Positions 36,282-48,129 of a stretch of 64,000 bases of DNA are shown here, piece by piece. Source of the DNA: Cryptomeria japonica (lineage: Eukaryota > Streptophyta > Pinopsida > Cupressales > Cupressaceae); NCBI RefSeq assembly GCF_030272615.1, contig NC_081405.1:647964920-648028919 (forward strand), written 5' to 3'. How positions within the stretch are numbered: position 1 is the first letter of the stretch; each line of letters starts with the position of its first letter. Made by a program: the position numbers and the translations under genes. The notes beneath the pieces are model-generated. The model saw only the letters and a program-made list of their open reading frames with translations. It made no database searches and was not told the DNA's origin.

Positions 36282-39200
36282 ATGGCTTCCTCATCCACTC
36301 CTAAATTTATTGCAAACCCTACTGTGATTGAAGTAATCAAGCACCCTAGACCCGTATTCAAGCTTGTTCCCTAAATTGCGAAGAAAGATGATACCATAGG
36401 TGCATTTTCTCAAATTCCTAAGGGAGTAGTATATGCTAAAGACCCTAGGATATACATACATTGTCCTATAGATGAATTAGGAGATGATGAAATCAAGAAC
36501 ATGTATCGGACTTTGATTTGTGATGAGTCTAGAAATATCAAACCGGAACATAAGATAGTGGAAACCCTAGGTTTTACTGAAATCCTTAGTGTCCCAGATT
36601 TTCCCAAGGATGTTATAGGGATTATGATAAGAAGAGTGCATGGTGAATTCTTTTGGTTGGATTCAATCCATAAGATCACCAAAGAAGCAGTAAAGGTAGT
36701 AATACGGTTACCCTCCATCGATAGGAGGCCTGACAGAACTAAAAAGGTCTCTAATGACACAGTAATGGACCTAACCAGCACAACATTTGACAAAAGGTCT
36801 CTAAGGGTAAATGATGTGAAGGATATCAATGTCAGATTTGTCAGTATGATTTTAGGCTACAAGACTAAACATGCAAATAGATTAAATTCAGTATCAAGCC
36901 TATGTATCAAAAGTGCATATGATATGGTTAACAATAATGCTAGAATAGATGTGTGTGAATGGCTCAAAGATGAATTAATAGACAATCTGAAGAAGATAAA
37001 AGGAGATAAGAAAGGAACCTTTAGATTTGGAAATTTACTTGTATGTTTAATATTGTATATTAATAAGCAAGTACCTGGTATTGGTAGGAGAGATTTTGGT
37101 TTTGACATACCGGTAGGAAAGCAACTTTTGGATACACTAAACAACATGGGAGATAACAAGGAGAAGAACATAAATGAACATTTTCAGGCACTAAAAGCTC
37201 GAATGAAGACTAGAACAAGACTATCACAGGCAATTGTGGATAAATATCAAAAGGAAATATGTTTTATAATTAAGAAAGATGAAATTCGGATGGAGGTAGT
37301 TGTCCTTAGGACTATCTAGGTAACTGAAATGGGCTATGAAATAGATGATAACATCATAGAAACTTATGCAAAAACCCTCCTTGAAGCACCAAAGGAACCC
37401 ACTGAGAAAGTCTTTGGAAATGCAGAAACAATTGAAAGTGAGATTTAGTCAAGAAAAAGGGTTAAGAAAGTTGAACAAACTGTAAAGAAGGGAACCCGAC
37501 AGGCAAAGGTAATTAAGGAAGATGTTTTGAAACAAACTGGTATCAAGGAAAGTGAGCTGGAAGGACTTCAACTAGAAGCTCATCTTTCACTGATTGGAAC
37601 TTCTTCTGAGAGTGATATACCAACAGTATTCAAAAGGGTGGAAAGGAAAAGAAAACCCTCACCGGCACCCTCACCCACACCTAGGAGAACTAGACAAAAG
37701 CAATAGGTAGTAAGGCCTCCAGTAAAGAAGTTGAATCCTAAGAAGAAAAAGGTAAAACAAGACATTGCTCCACTAGATAAGCTCCTTAGTGAAATAACAA
37801 AGGATGGAAAGTTGAAGAACATTAGAAAACTATACAATACACTTTTTGCTGATGACAAAGAAAGCATAGAAAATAGTGTAATTCTGCACTTGGACATTTA
37901 CAAGAAATTTTTGATGGAAATTGTTGATGAAATACCTACTGATCCTTACAAAAGACTTGAAGCTAGAAGGATAGCTATTGTTGAGCTGGATAAGGAAATA
38001 AAAATTGAGAAATTACTTGCAGTTCACTTAGTGAACTCACCGAAAGAAATTGATCAATTAATCAGTGAGGCCAACTGGACAGTATTTTCAACTGGTCACC
38101 GACATGTAGCACTGATGGCAGGGAGAATGAATGAAATTTTAGAAGAGACTATGAATCAATGGGACATATTCTTTTTTGCAAAAGAGGAACAGGAAGAACT
38201 CAAAAGACCCAAGACTATCAAAGTATATAAAAAAGATAGGGATAAGCGGAAAGGTAAGGAAGGTGGACCTCCAAACCTAAAAATAACTGATAAATTACCC
38301 CCACCTCTTTCTGATACTCCACTAGTAGAAACAATTAACACTCAACCCACTATTGAGAGTATGGAGACTCCTCTAGAGGATACAAATCCTAAGTCTGAAG
38401 TTTCGTATACCATGAATATTGATACACAAGAGGTGAATATTGTGGTAGATAAGGAAACCATTGATGATAAGAAGAAAGATGTGGCTACTAAGCCATCGAC
38501 TGCAGATGTGAAAATTAATATTAGCACAGAGATAGAGAAACCGACAGAGGACTCTATGAAGAAACAATCAGAGAAACAGGGAATGAATAGTGCAAAGGCA
38601 AATGCATAGAAATTGGAAGTACATTTAGAGACTACATCTAAGAAACTGATAGTTGAGATCTTAGAGAAACTATCTAAGGCACTAGAACAGAAATAGGTTG
38701 ATGTACAAGTTCAAACTGAGACAATGCCACCGACAAAAACTGAAAAACCAAAACCTTTTCTAATAGAAATGCATACCCAATAATAGATCCTCCCAAGAAA
38801 GAGGAAAGCAAGGTTATTACTACAACCGACAACATGGAAATTGTAAAAATAGTTGGATAGACATTTGGTACTTCTATAGAAGAATTCTGGCCTACAAATG
38901 TAACAGAGGTCTTATTGGACTCAATAAAGAAAATCACAAATTGTAATGCACAAGCCTATAAGGCTATTGATGATACAATCCCCATTCTTAAATGGATAGC
39001 ACCCAAGTGCATTGTGGATAATAAAGATTCTTTAGGTCAACTAGACACATTGTCTAAATACATCACCAACAACATTTTGACAATTGATCAAATAAATGAG
39101 GACACATTTAAAGAGAAAATGAATAAAGAGAAAGAGAAATTCTTTGATGAAACAATAAAGAAGTGCATGGGACACATTGACACCCTTTTACGAGCACTAA

Positions 39201-39697
39201 ACAAACCAATAATGGAGTTTAAGGAACTCTATAGAGATACATGCAAGACAAATGTTCTGACAACAAATATAGACAAGGAAATAAGTAAGGTACAAAAGGA
39301 GATTGACAATATAGCCGATAACCTCATCGGTTCATCTGAACCATTATCAGTTACAGAGCAAAAGATACACAGTCTTGAATAAAAACTTGAGAAATTTGAA
39401 AATGAGAAAGACAAAATAAAAGGGAAGGCAAAAGACCTTAAATGTAAACTCAGCCCCAAAATGGAGTACCTCATCTCTATGAGTAAAGAGATCTCTGAAG
39501 CACTTGTTCAAAGACTCAAGACACCAGATGAACAAATACATCACCTCACTGGTACTATCCAAAGGACAAAGGCTGCACTGAAAGATAGTGAAAAGCTCAC
39601 TGAGAGTCTAAATTTGGTATTAGTAGAACTCTTTCAGATTGTAACCCACAGGATACAAGGATCTAGGAAGGAAACACACTCCACTGACAGTGAATGA
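36282..39697 (+). pseudogene. Element D ORF2 (unknown protein)
   Basis: From ATG 36282 to stop near 39697, about 1,140 codons, with stops near 36372, 37317, 37446, 37704, 38607 and 38694 and a frameshift between 38700 and 38900. N-terminal globular region: HGEFFWLDSIHKITKEAV (about residues 120-137) and FGxLLxxxxxYxxxxxPxIG (about 249-268). Middle: Lys-rich with KRVERKRKPSPAPSPTP. Then a helical block with RLEARRIAIVELDKEIKIEK, a Pro/Thr-rich link and a C-terminal coiled coil. It aligns with E ORF2 over the N-terminal half and with A over the C-terminal half. No pol motif. A nuclear or particle role is possible, but no function is supported. Confidence 0.75.
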
Positions 39698-39887
39698 CAA
39701 CCTTTGTCATTGATTTCAAAGGGGGAGTAGTGAGATGAGAAAAATGATCAAAACATGACATCATTAGCTCAGGGGGAGCATGGATTTTTGACAACATAGT
39801 TTTGGTAAGAAATTCTTTTTGGACATCATTTTTGGACACTTTTTGATTTTTCGCATGAGTGTTGCCATCAATGCCAAAGGGGGAGAT
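39698..39887 (+). promoter_or_regulatory. Element D 3' UTR, purine boxes and PPT
   Basis: Boxes AAAGGGGGAGTAG (about 39718), CAGGGGGAGCAT (about 39770) and the terminal PPT AAAGGGGGAGA (39876-39886). GTTGCCATCAATGCCA (39861-39876) is complementary, with one mismatch, to 39937-39952 in the LTR. The order and spacing match element A. Confidence 0.75.
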
Positions 39888-40692
39888 TGTTAGCAAATGC
39901 ACACTCCAATGAGAAATTGTAGGTGATTGAAGGTATTGTCATTGATGGCAACCTTACAATCATGTGATACTAGTAGACAGAGATAGGCACCAACATTGAC
40001 AGACTCTACACCGACATATAGATCATCGACACCAAAAGAAAGATTACCAGCACCCTGGCCGACAAATTTTTTGTATAAATAAATTTTGTAATTAATTGTA
40101 AAATCTTTTGTAAGCCGACTTGGTGGATTTTAATATGACTCATATATGTATGAGACCATTGTAGATCATTTAGGTGATATACATAGATAGAGTGATGGAA
40201 GGATTAATGCAAACCTAATATGCAAATTATAAGGCAGACATGGGATAAGGGTTTATGTATGTAGCAGAGCTTGAACTGGTACTGAATCTAGCATAGTAGA
40301 TGCTGACCTGAAGTAGTACAAGACATTGGATTAGTATAATCCATTTTGTAAGTCAGTGTGACTTCTTTGTAATTGAGCAGTGAGCTCTAGGCACTTGGCC
40401 TTCTTGCATGTGCAAGACCCTATTGTAAGCAGTAATATTCTCTTATTGGCCAATAAGTGAATATTGTGGGTCGCAAATCCCACCAAGGTTTTTCCCACAC
40501 TAGTTTTCCTTGTTAAAATATTGTGTTATGGTGTGTCTCTTATGTTGTGGTTGCTATTCTTATTTACTGCATTAATTTTGGTTTAATGGTACATAGTTTT
40601 GATATGCTTTTCATGTTATAAGTTAAGAAAATTATTAGACCAGTCAAATACTGATTCACTCCCCCCTCTCAGTATCTTTAGGAATCCTAACA
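39888..40692 (+). repeat. Element D 3' LTR
   Basis: 805 bp, starts TGTTAGCAAATG (one change from TGTTGG) and ends AATCCTAACA, followed by the TSD CATTA. Confidence 0.93.
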
Positions 40693-40935
40693 CATTATAT
40701 GAGAAGTCCAAGTCTAGAACTTGGCATGCTGTGTCTTTTTGTAGAGGTCCCACTATGATGGGTAGTATCATAATTCCCTTGGAGGAATGTTCTTCTTCAT
40801 CATAGGATTTTATAGTGATCCTTTTTTGGACATCAACTGCATCTTCTGAATATCCTAAATCCCGAAAAAACTCAATGAGCAAATATTTAGGCCAGTTCCA
40901 CCATCTATTAGAACACACTTAACTCACATTTTGTG
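40693..40935 (-). pseudogene. Element F protease, N-terminal part
   Basis: Minus strand reads VLIDGGTGLNIC, the aspartic protease active site (D-G-G form), then the core with GYSEDAVDV and MILPIIVGP, up to DLDFSYNV where element D interrupts. A frameshift lies shortly after the active site. Together with 33668-33998 it makes up one retropepsin domain. Confidence 0.75.
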
Positions 40936-41220
40936 AATGAGGACTTCAATATGCAAAGGAGCATTGTGAGGGTGTTGCAAGGACATGTCATCTTCAATGA
41001 ATGATAAGAAATGAGGGGTTGTGAGGTGTCCCACCATGGTTTGGAATTGATCGATATCAAGATCTTTGGATATTGTGGTATCTACTAATGCTCGTTCAAG
41101 AATTTCTTATGTGCAGGTGTTTTCTGCAATTGTTCCACTAGATTTTATTGTTTTGTTGTAGTGGATGATGTGCTTGTTGTAGGACCTAACAAAACAATTT
41201 TGTCTTTTCTTCTTGTGATA
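40936..41220 (-). pseudogene. Element F Gag-protease connector
   Basis: Low-complexity Ser/Thr segment and then NLVEQLQKTPA (minus, about 41115-41150), the counterpart of YDLIEQLKATPA in element B. This shared block ties B's polyprotein to the F-type Gag-Pol lineage. Several stops. Confidence 0.55.
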
Positions 41221-43017
41221 GCCTAAGCATGTTCTTGATTTTGTTTTTCTTTAACTACAATCACATTCACCACATTGTCATATGTATGAGCGTAGTTTAC
41301 CTTTGCTTTACCCTTGCCATTATTTGTTGTTGATGATTCACCTTTCTCATAGTTTGGAAGCGGAGTTTTAAAAGTTGTATGAGATTCATTTGTTGTATGT
41401 CCATCCACAGTTATTAATCCATTATCAATCATATCTTGTATGATATGTTTCAACTTCTGACAACTATCTGTGTGATGTCCCTTGTTTCTATGGAAATTGC
41501 AAAATTGATTATCATTCCACCAAGGTGGCTTGATTTGAGGTTTGTAGTTCCTTTCTTCTGGTAGAGTGATCAATTTGTTTGCGAAAAGTTTTTTTAGTGC
41601 TGATTCAAGGGGTTCACCAATGTTTGTAAATTTTCTTCGAAATAAAGTTTTGATAGTTTCTCTTTGGTGATTGTTGTTTTATTGAGCCACTGCTGAGTGA
41701 GTGGATAAATTAAAAATTGGTTGTTTTGGTTTCACATTGTTGTTATCCACTATTCCATCATTGACGACATTTTGATTTCTATTCAAAAACTTTGGCTTGT
41801 CATTGTGATTGTTGTTATTGTTGTTGTTAGGTGGATGGACTCCTTCTTTGTATATTTTCAATTCACCTTTCTTTATCATGGCTTCCTCCATTCTGATTCC
41901 ATTATCGATCATTTTTTCAAAACTTTGGTTTCCTTGCATTTTTAAGTAATAACTCATTTGATCATTTAGGTTGTCGATGAATATGTCCATTTTTTCGTAT
42001 TCTAGTACTATACGAGGATACCATGAAGCTAACCATCTCCATCATTGTAAAAATTTCATAAAAGGTTCTCCGACCTTTTGTTTGGCATTACATAGGTCTA
42101 GCATTTTTACTGCATGTTGTATGTTGTAAGAGTATTGTGAAACAAACTTATCCACAAATTCTGAAAATGATCTGATTCCAAGTGGAAGTTTGGAGAACCA
42201 TTCCATAGCTAGCCCAGTTAATCTGTTAAGAAATAATCTCATTAAGTAGGTATCCTCATGTGCAAACTCCATACTCATTGTGCAAAATTCTCATATATGA
42301 TCTTGAGGGTCAGTCCTTCCATCATATTTTTTCGTATCTAGGAGTTTCAAAACCTATAGGAAATGGTATCATGTTTAGATTTCCATCAAATGGATAAGGA
42401 CAAATTTCTTGAAGTGAGTATCATCTAACATTTCCTCTTTGGATATCTTGAATTTGTGTTTGCATTGCTTGTAGTTGTTGTGTGAGAGTTGTGATAGGAT
42501 TATCGACATGATTTTTTCTTGTATAACCATGATTTTGTATTCTAGGAGGATCTGGATCTCTTCTTGTTTAATCTCTACCCCTTCTTGTATCTTCATTAGA
42601 TTGAATGTTATTCAAAATTTCTACTTCCTCTCTTCTAGGTATGTAAGTTTCTTCATTGGTTCTAGTGTTATTTGGAATTGATGTGTCATTCATGTGAAGA
42701 CCAAAGATGTCCTCATATTGTTCGTTATTAGGGGGATGGTCACTTTTCTTTTGTGTTAATCTGTTTACATCAAAATCTTGGGGAAGTGTAGCACCAGATT
42801 TGGCTAACATTAGGAAGTATTTTTCTTTTTCTTCCTCCAATAATTTTTGCATAAATTTGTCAAATTGAGGATCCTTTTTTATGTCTCTAATGTTTTGTTC
42901 TATTATTTCTTGTTCAACTTGTATTTCATCTTCATGTTCCATGGTTGTGATTGTTTCCAATGTTTTGATTTCTGTCCCTGCAATTCTTCGTCTTTGAGCT
43001 CTAGTTAGAACAAGCAT
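41221..43017 (-). pseudogene. Element F Gag
   Basis: N-terminal acidic region from 43017 (VLTRAQRRRIAGTE), then a gap with frameshifts (about 42280-42570), then the Retrotrans_gag core with MRLFLNRLTGLAMEWFSKLP and VGEPFMKFLQ (42040-42280), an Asn-rich stretch (about 41810-41840), and a zinc-knuckle-like motif FCNFHRNKGHHTDSC followed by KLKHIIQDMIDNG (41410-41500). Stops near 42568, 42041, 41679 and 41220. It is typical of gypsy Gag and unlike the four-knuckle Gag of A, C, D and E. Confidence 0.85.
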
Positions 43018-43200
43018 ACAAGTGTGTTATTTTGCTTAGGATTCGATTGTCCAAAAGTTTGTTTTGGGTAAGTGATCAACGGTCAATGTAGATATGCTAG
43101 AATGATATGACATGATAAAATGATTCAAGTGTTTAAAGGTTTACAAGTTTGTCGATCTTTGATTTAAGAGTGCAATGATGGTGATTTGATAAGAACCAAG

Positions 43201-44741
43201 TGTTGGCATTACAGTAAGAAATATTGTTGGCATTTCAATATCAGGAGATTGTTGATATTCAGTAAGGATATTGAGAAGGTTGTTGAAGATTATTGATATA
43301 ACTGAAGAAGGATGATAACTAGCTTTATTACATTATTTTGTCATTGATGTCAAGAGATTGATTATCTGATTCAGTATGATGTTGCCATATCTTGAGAAGA
43401 TTGATTAGAAGAGAATTAAGATGTCGGTAAAAGACACAGAAAGAATGTGATGAATAAAGGGAGGAATAAGTTATTCAATGGGCAACTATTACCGAGTTAG
43501 ACAATGATAAGATCATGATGTTGAGATTGTTTTGATGTCCTACATATGTTGTTTATTGTAAGGTTAATACTATACTATGTCACTGAGCAAAGAACCTAGT
43601 CAGTAAACTCTAAGGAACCTAGTCGGTAAACCCTAAGGTTATCGATATCGGTTAATGAAGGTGAAATGTCTATCGAGTAAAGTTTAGTATTTACTGAGTT
43701 GCAATCGAGTTATGATAGTGCACATAGGATGGATAAAAGCATTATTTAATGAAGGACAATGATTAGCTAGAGATGTATAAATGATTGGTATGCTGTGCAT
43801 GAAGTTTGTTAAGGATCTATGGCAAAGGAAAATCTGGTAGGAAGATCTACAACACAGATTGAACCGTAATAACCTTGTGTAAGTTCCAAGAAAGAACTAC
43901 AAGTCCCAAGGTAAGGTAAAACATTTTCAGATTGAAGGATACATTGAACCTGGTCAAGTTTGAAGATCTGATGGCTAAGATTGATCATGGGAAATGTGAT
44001 CAAGGAGATTAAGTGGTTAGCAATTGTTTATAAATAAGGAATTGTTAATAAACAATGTATGTAGGTAAGTGTATGCATAGGGATGCTACATAGTGATTAC
44101 TGAGCACAGAAGCTTGAAGACCTGTTTGAATAATAGAGTAAAGAGCCTAGTAGAGGGACAAGATAAGTCCTATGACTAGATTGTTTTGAGCAAATAAGAA
44201 TCTGCTTTAGCATTTTAGATGTGAAGTTGCAGATAGATTTGTATTACTATTATTTTGTAAGTGACAAAAAATCTCTTAACCGAGTGGACTTAACAGTCTT
44301 ATATGTAAACCCTTTAGCAAGGTAACATTCTAAATGAGTGTTTGAAATCCTTTGACAAGGTTGCTTCTAACAAAGTGAAGATCCTAACAGATCTGAGGGA
44401 AATCCCCTAATCGGGTCAAATCTAGCAATGTGTTTGTAATCTTTAACAGGATTTGCTTTTAACCGAGCATACTCTAGAAGAGTATATTTCTTAGTGGGTC
44501 CCAAATCCCATAGTGGTTTTTCCCTATTTGGGTTTCCACATTAAATCTAGTGTTATGAGTGTTACTATGATTATGTGTTCATAAGTTTGCATGTTTAGCA
44601 ATTTTGGTTATATTGCTGAAGTATAAAATACCAAGGTTGAATCTATTGTTTTTATGGAAGTTCAAGTTTGTATGATTCACCCCCCTTTCTCATCTTGTTA
44701 GCTATTGGCATCTGTACTTACATTAGGTATCAAAACTATCA
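43201..44741 (+). mobile_element. S2: solo LTR inserted in the element F leader
   Basis: 1541 bp with CCAAG at 43196-43200 and 44742-44746, start TGTTGGCATT and end CTATCA. Inside are blocks typical of the Copia-like LTRs in this window: GGGTCCCAAATCCCATAGTGG, TTTGGGTTTCCACA and a C-rich tract CACCCCCC near the end. The last 20 bases look like a degenerate PBS (GGTATCAAAAC), so the LTR proper may end at 44722; the TSD supports 44741. No coding capacity. Confidence 0.6.
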
Positions 44742-44746
44742 CCAAG

Positions 44747-46731
44747 TCTAGTAGGAACGATATATCCTATGATGTGGGACAAGATTATCTTGACAAAATG
44801 TTTCAGTTTCGTGATAAAGGATGATTGATCCTGATGAGAAACTATGTTTGAGTGATCAGTTTACCAAAGAGGGTGATAATGCACTTTGAGATTTTTAGAT
44901 CTTGAACTTGTTAAGGGTGAGAACTTTGAAAATTTTAAGGTGTATATTTTCTAAAGTCTAATTTTGATGGATGATAACTTGACCAAGTGGACCAAGATGA
45001 CAATCTAAGCATAGATTGATAGATAATGGGTGTTTATGTTTACTACAAATTGATCAGGCAGAAATGACAAATCTGAAACAGACATGCAGGACACAGCTCT
45101 GGACTGACAAATGCAGAGTTTCGTATGATAGGATATGCAGTTTAGAATGACACAAGATATGAGTCTATATGACAAAACAAAAGTTTTCATGTGAAAAGCA
45201 GAGGCTTGTACAACACACTTTTCCAAACCATACGACAAAACAACCAACTCATATGATACAAAATCTTGTGTAGCATGACACAAGATTTTACGCAAATAGG
45301 TTCGTACAACAAAAATCCTAACTTGTACGATAGATAACAGAGTAGAGATAAAAATGTTTGTTTGGTTGAATTTTGATAACTGAAGTTCAATGTTTTTCTT
45401 TATGTCTTCCCATTTTTGGATGTCTGATTTGTTGATTTAGGGATAAATACACAGGAAACACATGATATGATAAGTGATTCCAAGCATGCTAAACCCTAAG
45501 GAAGTTGGCTAAGAATGAAAACCTTTTCTTGCTGACTTAGGTACACACCCAATAGCTAATCAGAATACAGCCACTGAGTCTCACACAATGGATTCTCAAT
45601 GCCATATTATCTGACTCCAAATGCTAATGGGGGCATGATATGGCAAGTGTCTTGGGAGAGTTACTATATCTCTTGCACAAAGATTATCACCCTTTCAGAG
45701 GTGAATTGGGTAGCTTCTATTTTAATCGGTACTAGTAAGGGATCCATTTGGTGCGTCGGGTTATAAACTCAATTAAGAGGTCTCCCAGCCTTGAAAAACA
45801 AGGTTTGATATACCCAAAGGTACGAAGGAGAGCTATTCCTAAGCACTGCCATTGATTTGATTTTCATCAAAAGCACATTTATTTTATAGTGGGTTGGATT
45901 ACTTGGCGTTAGCCATTCCCACTTAGGTCATTCCCCTCTCACTGACCTTAATGGCTAAGAGTTATTACTCTTTGGGAGGGCATGCCTGCTAAAGAATTAA
46001 ATGCACTAATGAAAGCAAAATATGAGTCTCACTTTCTGATCACCTAAGAAAGGTGAGAGCATACTCGCCTATCATCAAAGACATGAAATACATGATTGTT
46101 CAATCCTTTAGCAAAATTGAAGTGTTCCTAGAAAACTTTAATGAATACACAAAGTTTAGTCAGATTCATAGGAAACTTGCAAAATAGATCCATTAGTAGT
46201 CATGATTTGTGTTTTGAATTATGTCTTTGACAAGCATATCTTCTTAAATTGTCCTACAGAAAAGAGTTAGGCTAGCAAAAATCTCACAAACAGATCAAAG
46301 TTAGCATTAGAAAATCTTAGATTAAAACCAAAAAATCCTAAAATGCAGTTTGTTAAAAATTGCAGATATAGAGACCCATATGACACAATTTTTCCACTTA
46401 GTATGACAAAACTTTAGAATTCACACAGAGACCAAAATGAACTCATACAAAATAGGATTTTGCAGCTAGAAATTCATACAACACACATTTAGCTATCATA
46501 CAACAATGCAAATCAGTTCATACGACATAGAATTCACTTAGTCAAAATTTCGTACTACATGAATTTATACTTCATACAACAATGTAATTAATTCTTACGA
46601 TACAGGAAGAGGTTTCGTACTAGAATAAAAGGTAATTCGTACAAGTTGGAAAATCAACTCGTATGACATTCTGATTCAGGTTTGGTAGAGATAGATGTTT
46701 GTTGAAGCTTGATTATTGAAATGATGATTTC
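44747..46731 (-). other. Element F leader with TCGTAYGACA-type repeats
   Basis: Long untranslated leader between PBS and Gag. Two clusters (45110-45340 and 46370-46680) hold about 20 copies of a short degenerate motif, consensus TCRTAYGACA with a CGTACG-like palindromic core, spaced roughly 20-35 bp. The 1 kb between the clusters lacks it. No open frame of interest. Confidence 0.55.
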
Positions 46732-46750
46732 GGCCCCACGGTGGGTGCCA
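46732..46750 (-). promoter_or_regulatory. Element F primer binding site
   Basis: Minus strand TGGCACCCACCGTGGGGCC, three bases after the LTR end. It resembles the PBS of plant gypsy elements that use a tRNA-Lys-type primer; the assignment of the tRNA is tentative. Confidence 0.7.
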
Positions 46751-46753
46751 AAA

Positions 46754-46817
46754 TGTCGTGCTCTATGAAGTGTACCTGTACCTACAACCATAATGCACTC
46801 AATAAATCATTACAAGT
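46754..46817 (-). repeat. Element F 5' LTR, left fragment
   Basis: 64 bp starting TGTCGTGCTC on the plus strand, next to the PBS. The LTR is cut by element G and resumes at 54676. Confidence 0.85.
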
Positions 46818-48108
46818 TGTGGCATCCTAAAATTGCGACACTTGCAATTTCAACTGCATTTGGGTCTTCATGATGGCAGCGCAACACTGAACCTGAATGG
46901 AGACCCCGAAACTTGTTTATGACATCAAAAACTGCATTTTTCAGCACCCTAGCCTGATCCTCCTTGCACCCTGTTGTCCCGGGAGGTGGGACCATGGCAC
47001 CCAGCGCCCTAGTCCTTTAGGACCATGGTGCCCAGCGCCCTGGTCCCCCAGAACCATGGCGCCCAGTGCCCTCGTCCCCCAGGACCATGGCACCCAGCGC
47101 CTTGGTCCCTGGCCCTATTTTGGGCCCGGTCTCTTATGGGGTAGCGAGTCTTTAAGTTTGCAATTCGGAAAATAATCTTCCTAGGTAGGCCTAAGGTCAG
47201 AAAAATCAGTCTTCTAACCCTAATTGACAAGTATATAAACTAAATTTCCCCTCTCAGAAAAGGGATGGTAAAAAGGAAAAAAACATATGCGTACAAGAGG
47301 CGGAAGCGCTAGGCAAACATTCAAACATTCAAGCATTCAAGCATTCCTTCAAGCAATTGAGCATTCTAAGTCTCCATTCAAGGCTAAGTGTTGCATTCAA
47401 GACAAGGATTCAACCATTGAAGAGGAGATCACTTACAACATACAACATACAACAACATTTACACCTTCGCATGTAAGAATACAAACATTCTTACAACAAG
47501 GTATCAGTACTTATTTACATTACAAACATTTACATTTACAGCATTCTCATTTCTTGGTTAATTCAAAAACTGGGGTTTGACCTAAAGGCAAACCCCTAAT
47601 CCCTAACCCCCCAATCATCCTCTCTTTTCTGTGTGTAGGTTGTAGGTACGTGGTTGTAATTGAAGATCTGGAATCCTTGTCTAGAGACGAACAGATCCCC
47701 CTTCGTTTCGCGGATTTTTCGGAGGACCGTGTGCATGCTGGGCGCCATCGTCCTGTCAAATTTTGCTCAAATTTGCAGGACAGCACCATCTCAACATTTT
47801 ACTGCTAATTCCAGGTCCGCAACTTCATCCCGTATTCCTATCTCTGTTTATAAGCGAATCTTTCTTACTTTACATGCACTCCTAGCTCAATCCTTCTATC
47901 TACATTCTTTACAAAAGAGGGTAGCCTTGCTATCTTAACCCTTGAAACTCATTTAGAATCCAATCTTGCATTGTGTGGGATTGGATCTTGTGGGTTTCAA
48001 CCCCTCTTTTGAATGTAAAGTCTCTCCTAAGTGAAAACCGTCAATCCTAGTGACCTCCTTTCTCCTTGGAGTGGGGGGAACACCTGGGGTTCGATTTTCC
48101 GCTTTACA
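46818..48108 (+). repeat. Element G 5' LTR
   Basis: 1291 bp, TGTGGCATCC...CGCTTTACA. It is 93 bp longer than the 3' LTR because it has four copies of a 31-bp GC-rich unit (46989-47112) where the other LTR has one. A further GGACC hairpin lies at 47724-47753. Confidence 0.9.
46989..47112 (+). repeat. 31-bp tandem repeat, four units, in G 5' LTR
   Basis: Units begin at 46989, 47020, 47051 and 47082. Each contains GGACCATGG, then CGCCCAGCGCC, then a GGTCC-like end, which can fold on itself. Only one diverged unit is present in the 3' LTR (53643-53670); the length difference of the two LTRs (93 bp) equals exactly three units. Confidence 0.9.
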
Positions 48109-48111
48109 TTT

Positions 48112-48129
48112 TGGTGAACCCGACGTGAA
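48112..48129 (+). promoter_or_regulatory. Element G primer binding site
   Basis: TGGTGAACCCGACGTGAA, identical to the element B PBS, starting three bases after the LTR. The primer tRNA was not identified by eye. Confidence 0.8.

Larger units (their letters stand above)
33999..40692 (+). mobile_element. Element D: complete pol-less LTR retrotransposon (same family as A)
   Basis: 6694 bp with TSD CATTA (33994-33998 and 40693-40697). 5' LTR 33999-34802, PBS 34805-34817, Gag 34874-35974, ORF2 36282-39697, PPT 39876-39886, 3' LTR 39888-40692. No protease, RT, RNase H or integrase reading frame is present between the LTRs. The LTRs differ by about 9-10% over the first 210 bp (hand count). It is inserted, in opposite orientation, inside the protease gene of element F. 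This is the reference copy for the A/D family. Confidence 0.95.

Noticed and set aside
43201-44741. S2 as the 5' LTR of a larger nested element
   Set aside because: A PBS-like string follows 44722, but the matching TSD comes only 20 bp later and no internal region or second LTR follows.
46989-47112. Possible CRISPR-like array (regular repeats)
   Set aside because: Units are directly adjacent with no unique spacers and lie in a plant LTR.
46897-47175. Open frame rich in Pro and Gly over the 31-bp repeats
   Set aside because: Produced by the GC-rich tandem array in the element G LTR; the single-unit 3' LTR has no such frame.
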